The translations under genes were made by a program, and so were the position numbers. From JASUTC01 sp035447925 (GTDB lineage Bacteria; Thermotogota; Thermotogae; MWEM01), in the NCBI GenBank assembly GCA_035447925.1, contig DAOTHY010000004.1, forward strand, positions 10,890 through 74,889: 64,000 nt of DNA, in the 5' to 3' direction. Positions 55,231-61,559 of this stretch are shown one piece after another (the stretch's first letter is position 1; each line of letters opens with the position of its first letter). The notes beneath the pieces are model-generated. The model was not told where the DNA came from. It ran no database searches and was given only the letters and a program-made list of their open reading frames with translations.

Positions 55231-56445
55231 TTATTGTTGGTCCAATAAATCCTGAATCTGTTGACTGTATTTGTCTAATGTTGCTTTAACATCTGCCTTG
55301 TCAAGAATCAAGGCTTCAACGGCTTCGGTAACCTTTTCTTGGATTTTTGTCCATTGCGGTGTTGGAGGGACCGGAACAGCTGTTGCGTTTTGTTCAAAAA
55401 AGACGTATTCCAGAGGATGATCCTCAAACCACGGGTCATCCTGAGCAGTGATATTCGATGGGAACACTGCAGGATATCCTTTTGTAACCCGCATTGCGAC
55501 TTCAGGGTCCACCAGGTATTCGACCAGTTTTAATGCCTCGGCTTTATGGTCACAGCTATCCGGAATGGTGAGGACTTCTCCACCGGCAAAGGAAGCGTGA
55601 AAGCCTTTTTCATTCGAGGGTTTTGGGACAAATGTTACCATGAATTTAGTTTCAGGATAGGATGTCAACAAAGCTGAAATTTGATGGGCTCCACCGACGA
55701 CCATGCCGATTTTGTTATCTCCGAAAGCATCCATTAAATCATCCTGTTTGGTTAACATTGCGTATTTGGAGAGTTTCTGATAGAATTGAGCCGCTTCAAC
55801 GACTTCAATGGAATTGAACAATGATGTGGTCAGATCGGTTGAGACAACTTTCCCGTTGTTTCCCCATACCGCAGGGAGGAACCATTCCTGCCAGGGTGAA
55901 TAGGGTTCTCCAGAAGCAAGACCAAATCCGTAAATCTCATTGCCAAGTGCCTCTATTTTTTCAGTTGCCTCAAGGATTTCAGCCCAAGTGGCAGGGGGAT
56001 TTTCAGGATTCAGACCTGCCTTCTCAAACAGATCGATATTGTAGAACATCGCCCTTGTTCCCAATAGCCATGGCACACCCCATACATCTCCTTTATAACT
56101 GGCACTGTTCCAACCTACAATATCCTTGTTGGTTTCCATTATCCAGTCCATATTGGAGAGGACGCCTTCTTCCGCAAAGTTGGCAACCCAGGTATTTCCA
56201 AGTTCCAAGACATCCGGTGCTGCATCAGCGGCAAATGCCGTTACAATCTTGTCAAAACCATTTGCCCATGACAGCTGAACGAATTCGACCTCGATGTCAG
56301 GGTTGGCTTTTTCAAATTCCTCAACGACTTGTTTCCCGGTTGCATCATCCATCATGAACTGCCATAAAACCAATTTTGTCTTTGCCAGAGAAATCGTTAC
56401 AATCATCACGAGTACCAGAAAAACAACAACGAACTTCTTACTCAT
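55231..56445 (-). CDS. Sugar ABC transporter substrate-binding protein
   Basis: 404 residues, MalE/UgpB-like. A signal peptide (KKFVVVFLVLVMIVTISLA) precedes KLVLWQFMMDDATGKQVVEEFEKANPDIEV, DVLELGNTWVANFAEEG, and a C-terminal LDKYSQQIQDLLDQQ. There is no lipobox Cys, so it is a free periplasmic protein or is retained otherwise. Preceded by GGAGGTG. Context (GH84, ROK) suggests GlcNAc-containing oligosaccharides; that is inference. Confidence 0.94.
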   Translation of the reverse strand: MSKKFVVVFLVLVMIVTISLAKTKLVLWQFMMDDATGKQVVEEFEKANPDIEVEFVQLSWANGFDKIVTAFAADAAPDVLELGNTWVANFAEEGVLSNMDWIMETNKDIVGWNSASYKGDVWGVPWLLGTRAMFYNIDLFEKAGLNPENPPATWAEILEATEKIEALGNEIYGFGLASGEPYSPWQEWFLPAVWGNNGKVVSTDLTTSLFNSIEVVEAAQFYQKLSKYAMLTKQDDLMDAFGDNKIGMVVGGAHQISALLTSYPETKFMVTFVPKPSNEKGFHASFAGGEVLTIPDSCDHKAEALKLVEYLVDPEVAMRVTKGYPAVFPSNITAQDDPWFEDHPLEYVFFEQNATAVPVPPTPQWTKIQEKVTEAVEALILDKADVKATLDKYSQQIQDLLDQQ

Positions 56446-56469
56446 AAAAACACCTCCGATTGGTTTGCA

Positions 56470-56487
56470 CGGGATTGGTCAATCCCG
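56470..56487. repeat. 8-bp inverted repeat before the binding-protein gene
   Basis: CGGGATTG-GT-CAATCCCG, perfect arms with a two-base centre, seven bases after the ROK stop and upstream of the Shine-Dalgarno of the binding-protein gene. No T tract follows on the minus strand, so a terminator is unlikely. It could be an operator or an mRNA-stabilising hairpin. Confidence 0.6.
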
Positions 56488-56493
56488 AATGTG

Positions 56494-57585
56494 TTATCTT
56501 TCAAGAATTGTTAATGCCCACTCATAGTTCATGAAAAATTGATTTAAAAATGAAACAGCGGCCCCCAGGGCGATGTTGTTCAGACCGGATGTATCGATTT
56601 CGATGAAAGACTCCGAGGCCGAAAAATTCAATTCAGTTATGATTTTTTGTTTCAGGTGTGAAATAACAGAATCAGAAAAATCAGTTATGTCACCGCCCAG
56701 AATGATTTTGTCCGGGTCCAACAATGTACTGACCACGATGATTCGGTTGATCAAATTGTTGATCATATCCTCTATGATCTGCGGAATATTTTTGGAAGGA
56801 TATCTGTATCCACCAAGGTCTTTTGCGTGTAAAGAGTATTCTTCATTATAGAGCCAACTGTTATCCAGAATGATTTCTCCTGCAGCGGAGCGAGAACCCT
56901 TATAAATTGACTTGTTCAAAACGATTCCAGCACCGATACCACCGTATGTTTTAAACTCAGTGGGAAATGAGAACATGTAATAGATTAGATTGTCGTGTTT
57001 CATTCTCGACTGGAAAAGATAGGCCGCTGCTCCAGCATTGGCATCATTTTCGATATACGTAAAGATGCCCCATTTTTTTTCGATCCATTCTTTCAAAGGC
57101 ATGTTTTTGATGTTCAAATCGTAAGAAAATTGAATAATGCCGTGCTGTGAGTCGATGATTCCTGGCATGGATATGGTGATGGCAAGAATTTCTTTCCGAT
57201 AATCTTCAAATTCATGAAAGGCCTTTTCTATTTCCTCAACGATATTTTTCTCATGAACTTGGTCGTTGAAGGCATATTGTTGGATGATTTGCCCCTTTAT
57301 ATTGAGCAACAAAGCCAATATTCTGTCGTTGACAATGGAAATGGCCATCATTTTGAAGGCGTTTTCATTCAGTTTCAGGACTTCTGTTTTTCTACCCCCC
57401 TGTTCTCCGGGGTTTTGAATAGAATCTTTAAGAATGAGGGATTGTTCCATCAAGCCCTCAAGACTTCTGGAAATAGTAGATCGGTTCAAGTGAAGCTCTT
57501 GACTGAGCTCATGTCGTGTAAAACGGTCCTTAATCCAGATTTTATTGATTATTTGATGTTGGGTTTGGTTTTTGATTGTAATCAT
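56494..57585 (-). CDS. ROK-family transcriptional regulator
   Basis: 363 residues. A winged helix (RFTRHELSQELHLNRSTISRSLEGLMEQSLI) precedes a ROK sugar-kinase-like domain with ITISMPGIID, IENDANAGAAAYL, and GIGAGIVLNKSIYKGSRSAAGEI. The usual ROK zinc motif (CxCGxxGC) is missing; the corresponding stretch has no Cys. It most likely represses the downstream sugar genes and itself and is released by a sugar. The ATG is seven bases after GAGGGG. A fitting operator lies in its leader. Confidence 0.92.
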   Translation of the reverse strand: MITIKNQTQHQIINKIWIKDRFTRHELSQELHLNRSTISRSLEGLMEQSLILKDSIQNPGEQGGRKTEVLKLNENAFKMMAISIVNDRILALLLNIKGQIIQQYAFNDQVHEKNIVEEIEKAFHEFEDYRKEILAITISMPGIIDSQHGIIQFSYDLNIKNMPLKEWIEKKWGIFTYIENDANAGAAAYLFQSRMKHDNLIYYMFSFPTEFKTYGGIGAGIVLNKSIYKGSRSAAGEIILDNSWLYNEEYSLHAKDLGGYRYPSKNIPQIIEDMINNLINRIIVVSTLLDPDKIILGGDITDFSDSVISHLKQKIITELNFSASESFIEIDTSGLNNIALGAAVSFLNQFFMNYEWALTILER

Positions 57586-57602
57586 TTGGATACCCCTCTC
57601 TG

Positions 57603-57627
57603 TTTAGTTGCATGCATCACGCAACAA
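57603..57627 (-). promoter_or_regulatory. Probable ROK operator (inverted repeat)
   Basis: GTTGC-N9-GCAAC, extended on both sides to TGTTT..AAACA with a one-base offset. It lies between the ROK promoter -10 and the ROK start codon, overlapping the expected transcription start, where a repressor would block initiation. AT-rich outer arms with conserved inner halves fit XylR/NagC-type ROK operators. Confidence 0.55.
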
Positions 57628-57635
57628 ACATAGGG

Positions 57636-57663
57636 ATTATAGTCTTTCATTTTACAAAATCAA
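57636..57663 (-). promoter_or_regulatory. Promoter of the ROK / sugar transport operon
   Basis: On the minus strand TTGATT, a 16-base spacer and TATAAT. It is the only promoter here with a recognisable -35 and no TGn, suggesting different control from the others. Confidence 0.6.
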
Positions 57664-57761
57664 AATGTAATGAATCGTTTTGAGCGGTGATTATATGTGA
57701 TTATAGGGGAATAGATGAAAAAAACTTCTATTTTTGAAGAAAAATGCTCTTGATGATAAAA

Positions 57762-58541
57762 TCACCGATACCAAAAAAGCGGTACCGGTGAATTATCTAT
57801 AAAAAGATCTTGATTGCGTTTCAAAAAATAAGATGTCAGATCTACCATTTGTTTGGTTCGACATAAAATCGTGCGAGCATCTCCAAATTTTCCTGTTGTA
57901 GCAATTCCAAGCGATAGCAGGGGCTCTGTCAATTTTCCATAATGTTTCGAAACATCGCCGGCTAAATTGTGATGCCGATATACCGGCCGTTCTATAATGG
58001 TGTTGTCATCAAATTTGATTTTCAATGCTTGAGGATTTTTTGAAAGCCTTTCAGGGATGTGATTCCACTCCTCCACTCCGTGAATGATGGTGTTGGTTTG
58101 CAAAGTACATCCGATAAACAGAATTTTGGCATCCATATCGTACAACTTTCCCCAACAGCCTTCTCTTGGACAAGGGGTATCAAAGTGTTCTTCTCCTTGA
58201 GTAAAAGCTTTGGCGTTTTTTCCAAAGGCGGCTACAGAGTGTGTAGGGTGAAGCGAACGAAAGACACCTGTTCGTTTCATAAAAAGATTGGACAGAATAC
58301 CCACACAAGAAGGTTCTTTTTTCGGATCAAACAGAGTATAAGAATCCGACATCTGAGCCCATGTATGGGTCGGGAAAACTAATAACCCCTCATTGAAGTA
58401 GTCCATAAAGGCATCAATAACCGTATCAGCTCCCCCCTCTACTAATCCGATAGCCTTCATGGAAGAGTGGATCAGGAGTGTATCGGTCTGTTTAATTTTC
58501 AGCGCTTCAATCTGCTTGATCAATTCCTGTTTGGTGTACAT
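57762..58541 (-). CDS. AAC(3)-family N-acetyltransferase
   Basis: About 259 residues of the aminoglycoside 3-N-acetyltransferase/YokD superfamily: DTLLIHSSMKAIGLVEGGADTVIDAF, LLVFPTHTW, FRSLHPTHSVAAFGKNA, FIGCTLQTNTIIHGVEEW. Members use acetyl-CoA, and many have no role in resistance, so antibiotic modification should not be assumed. The ATG at 58541 is six bases after AAAGGAG; a first ATG at 58562 overlaps that site. Directly follows the S9 peptidase gene. Confidence 0.85.
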   Translation of the reverse strand: MYTKQELIKQIEALKIKQTDTLLIHSSMKAIGLVEGGADTVIDAFMDYFNEGLLVFPTHTWAQMSDSYTLFDPKKEPSCVGILSNLFMKRTGVFRSLHPTHSVAAFGKNAKAFTQGEEHFDTPCPREGCWGKLYDMDAKILFIGCTLQTNTIIHGVEEWNHIPERLSKNPQALKIKFDDNTIIERPVYRHHNLAGDVSKHYGKLTEPLLSLGIATTGKFGDARTILCRTKQMVDLTSYFLKRNQDLFIDNSPVPLFWYR

Positions 58542-58593
58542 AGGCGGCTCCTTTGGATTCATCGCATTTGTATCATTGTTTTTTGCCTTCGTT

Positions 58594-60600
58594 TTAATCC
58601 TTCAAATACTTATCAAACCATTCCTGGATCTCCTGAAGTCTTCGCATTCTGTGTTTGGGTTTCCCTCCCCGTGAGAGTTCGTGGTTTTCTCCCCGGAACA
58701 TACAAAGTCTGGATTCCACGCCATGATATTTTAAAGCGGTGAACATTTGCAATCCTTCGGGATACCAACACCGGTAATCTTCTTCGGAGTGAATGAAAAG
58801 CGTAGGAGTTTGAACCTTATCGGCGTATTTAAGGGGTGAGTTTTCCCAAAGTTTTTCATGACCATTCCAAGGTGTGGCTTGCCCACCTTGATCGTAGACA
58901 AAGAAATAGCCAATGTCGGTTGTGCAGAACTTGGATATCCAGTTTGAAATGCTTCTTTGGGAAGCAGCGGCTGCAAATCGGTTTGTATGGCCGATGATCC
59001 AGTTGGTCATGTATCCGCCGTAGGAGCCTCCGGTGACACCGATCTTTTTGGAATCTATATAGGGGTGTTTTTCAAGTACCAGATCGGTAAAGTCCATGAT
59101 GTCCTCGTAATCGATGGTGCCGTATTTTCCACGGATGTCTGCGAATGCGTTACCACGGCCGTCACTGCCCCTGGGATTGCAAAAAAAGACTGCATAACCT
59201 GCAGATGCCCACACTTGCATCTCGTGGAAGAAAACGTCACCGTAGACGGTTTTGGGACCACCGTGTATGTCCAAAATAGCCGGATAGCGTTTATTGGGAT
59301 CGAAATCAGCGGGCTTGATCACCCATCCGTGAATATCCGGCTCGTTTTCCCTTTTGAGTGTTAAAGGCTCCGGCTTGATGTATGACAGTGATTCTAAAAC
59401 AGATGTATTGAAATCGGAAATGAGGGTTTCCTGACCATTTTCAAAAGAGTATATTTCCGGCAGTAATGATCCCCTCAGGGCGATTTCGATGATTTTGTCT
59501 TCCAACAGACAAAAGTGATCTAAGGAGCCTTTGATATTGATAACCGGAGTGACTTGTCCATCCAACGTTACTTGATAAAGGAAAGAACTGTCATTATTTG
59601 TGCTGACGAAATAAACCAAATCACCTTTTTTCTCTAAAATATGCGGTGATCCCGAGCCAAATCTCGCATCTGAACCCACCGAGTTCCAAAAGCTCATATC
59701 CAGATCTTCAGTAATGCCCTTCATTTCTCCTGATTGGATTGTCAAGATATAAAATTTTCTGTTTTCATTAACCCCATATCTGTTCATATCTGTTGCAAAA
59801 GTTATGATTTGATCATCATTCAAAAAGATGGCATCCGTGTAATTCATCGGGGTGTCGGGAGAAATTTGTTGAGAAGTTTCGTTGTGAAGATCGTACAGAT
59901 AAATGTGGTTGGTGAGTTCCCGTTTGTTTTTAAACACATTGCCGGTATAAAGAATCTTATCCTTTGAAGAAGATAATTCCAGCGTCATCACAGACATGTG
60001 CTCGTGAGTCAATCTTTTAAAGGTGTTTTCCTTTTTATTGAACAAGAACAATCCGGAACGTTTCCGATCGGTGTAGCCACTTCCGTTGCTCCAATATGGG
60101 ATTTCAGTCAGTACTTCATAATCTTTTTCATCTTCGAAATCCTTTTTGATTTTTTTGGTTGCTTCTTCGTCAACAATCAGAGGTAATTCCTTTCCGATCC
60201 TAAAAATGCCTTTTACCACGTACAATTCATCCGGCTGAATCACTTGAAGGTCTGTCATGATAACAGGAAGGGTGAAAAGCTCTTTCGCTTCACCGCCGTT
60301 GATATTGATTCTAAATACCTTTGTTGTGAAGGGAATGTCCTTTTTTTCGTCCTTGTTTCGGCCGGATGTGAACAGAATGTGTTCGTTATCTTCCCAGTAA
60401 AAATTACCCGTTTTCCCATCTGTTGTATAAGGCCGGGTTGTGTTTGTTTTTGTATCCAGTAGCCATAAATCAGAATCGTATTCATTATTTTCTTCATTCA
60501 TCTGATGCATCATAAAACCGATTTTGTTCCCGGTCTTATTTTTCTTCAATGTTGAAGGGAATTTAAACTTCAACATGGTATCGATTTTGATCTTCTCCAT
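58594..60600 (-). CDS. S9-family prolyl oligopeptidase / acylaminoacyl-peptidase-like
   Basis: 668 residues. The N-terminal ~400 form a WD40-like beta propeller (DLWLLDTKTN, YLYDLHNETS and similar blades). The C-terminal hydrolase has DIHGGP, GVTGGSYGGYM (Ser526), LFIHSEEDYRCW (Asp608) and FRGENHELSRGG (His640), the complete triad of the S9C group. No signal peptide, so it is cytoplasmic, degrading oligopeptides. The ATG at 60600 is eight bases after AAGGAG; a GTG nine bases upstream overlaps the site. Confidence 0.94.
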   Translation of the reverse strand: MEKIKIDTMLKFKFPSTLKKNKTGNKIGFMMHQMNEENNEYDSDLWLLDTKTNTTRPYTTDGKTGNFYWEDNEHILFTSGRNKDEKKDIPFTTKVFRININGGEAKELFTLPVIMTDLQVIQPDELYVVKGIFRIGKELPLIVDEEATKKIKKDFEDEKDYEVLTEIPYWSNGSGYTDRKRSGLFLFNKKENTFKRLTHEHMSVMTLELSSSKDKILYTGNVFKNKRELTNHIYLYDLHNETSQQISPDTPMNYTDAIFLNDDQIITFATDMNRYGVNENRKFYILTIQSGEMKGITEDLDMSFWNSVGSDARFGSGSPHILEKKGDLVYFVSTNNDSSFLYQVTLDGQVTPVINIKGSLDHFCLLEDKIIEIALRGSLLPEIYSFENGQETLISDFNTSVLESLSYIKPEPLTLKRENEPDIHGWVIKPADFDPNKRYPAILDIHGGPKTVYGDVFFHEMQVWASAGYAVFFCNPRGSDGRGNAFADIRGKYGTIDYEDIMDFTDLVLEKHPYIDSKKIGVTGGSYGGYMTNWIIGHTNRFAAAASQRSISNWISKFCTTDIGYFFVYDQGGQATPWNGHEKLWENSPLKYADKVQTPTLFIHSEEDYRCWYPEGLQMFTALKYHGVESRLCMFRGENHELSRGGKPKHRMRRLQEIQEWFDKYLKD

Positions 60601-60724
60601 TGACTTCACTCCTTATTATTCGGTTTACTAATAGTTTATCATAATATCTAAAATATTCCATGCGACGGTTTGAAAAAATAGTTGTATTATAGTCAGAAAA
60701 CAATAAAAAAGGGTGGTGTTAAAA

Positions 60725-61357
60725 ATGAAAAAGAGTCTGAAAGATTATCTGGGAATATTATTCGGTTTAATCGTATTATCGTTCTTTTTTGCAAGCTGCA
60801 TGTCCGTTGAGGTTCAGTTTGATAATGAGCCACTTACATCTGCAGAGAGAATTGCCAATGAGTTAGCAGCGTTAAGTAATCCATTTATATTTATCGATTA
60901 TGAAGCACTACCACTTGGAGCTCCATTCACATTTGGAAACTTCTGTTTTGAGGATGGTACAAAAATGACAGCCAGACAATTTAAATGGCTTAATGGAATT
61001 GATACTTTTGCGGGACATTACAAGGCAGACAATAATGGCATGGCCGGTTTTGCAGGACAAGATCTTTTAATTAACAATGCCCGTGTCAATTTTGACTTTC
61101 CTTTTGTTCCAGAAAAAGTGGTGATTTTTTATGGTGAATATGGTGGTAATGTGAATTTAAAGGTGAATGGTGTTTTGAGGAATGTTGAAGACTTTATCAT
61201 TTTGGATGGGACCACTGTAGCGGGTGTAGATGTTTATGTAACTGAAACAGCAGTTCCAGGCGGTGTTCAAGGAAATATTCTTCTTGAGGGAACGATCAAC
61301 ACTTTGGAAATTGGAGGTCAGGAATTTTTCATCGATCATGTAGGTTTTAAGCAATAA
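60725..61357 (+). CDS. Predicted lipoprotein, beta-sandwich-like
   Basis: About 210 residues. The N-terminal helix ends in FFASC with Cys25 as a probable lipid-modified residue (F-A-S-C, an acceptable lipobox). The mature part is beta-rich: FIDYEALPLGAPFTFGNFCFED, VVIFYGEYGGNVNLKVNG, GGVQGNILLEGTINTLEIGG. This suggests a carbohydrate-binding-like jelly roll, but no family is recognised. The ATG at 60725 follows GGGTGGTG. A single-gene transcript closed by a terminator. Nothing clear explains its upstream promoter. Confidence 0.75.
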   Translation: MKKSLKDYLGILFGLIVLSFFFASCMSVEVQFDNEPLTSAERIANELAALSNPFIFIDYEALPLGAPFTFGNFCFEDGTKMTARQFKWLNGIDTFAGHYKADNNGMAGFAGQDLLINNARVNFDFPFVPEKVVIFYGEYGGNVNLKVNGVLRNVEDFIILDGTTVAGVDVYVTETAVPGGVQGNILLEGTINTLEIGGQEFFIDHVGFKQ

Positions 61358-61392
61358 ACTCCCCCCAAACATAGAGCATTTTGAAAAAATTC

Positions 61393-61421
61393 GGGCAGCT
61401 CAAACGAGCTGCTCTTTTTTT
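61393..61421 (+). terminator. Intrinsic terminator after the lipoprotein gene
   Basis: GCAGCTC-AAAC-GAGCTGC stem (extendable by two pairs) followed by TCTTTTTTT, 36 bases after the stop codon. Confidence 0.92.
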
Positions 61422-61463
61422 GAATATTTTTGCATGGAGACAACCAATCAAGATAAATCGTCT

Positions 61464-61478
61464 ATGGTATAATACCAT
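61464..61478 (+). promoter_or_regulatory. ppdK promoter: extended -10 inside a 7-bp dyad
   Basis: TGGTATAAT (61465-61473) lies within ATGGTAT-A-ATACCAT, perfect 7-bp arms around a single base. It is 82 bases upstream of ppdK. The dyad centred on the -10 could be an operator. No -35. Confidence 0.6.
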
Positions 61479-61484
61479 GGAAAA

Positions 61485-61521
61485 ATTGGCAACATGCGTA
61501 CAGTATTGAGCGTAATTGGCA
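61485..61521 (+). repeat. Nested direct repeats in the ppdK leader
   Basis: ATTGGCA...GCGTA...GCGTA-ATTGGCA: both elements occur twice in direct orientation but in mirrored order, within the first ~40 transcribed bases. Short and possibly chance. Confidence 0.35.
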
Positions 61522-61559
61522 GTATATAAATTTTTGATTAACAAGGAGGAATACATCAG

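Noticed and set aside
57700..57745. AT-rich hairpin CTTC...GAAG with T run after the AAC(3)-like gene
   Set aside because: The stem is only four pairs and A/T rich; too weak to call a terminator.
57762..58541. AAC(3)-like gene as an antibiotic resistance determinant
   Set aside because: The superfamily is broad and chromosomal members often have other substrates; no mobile-element context or change in base composition.
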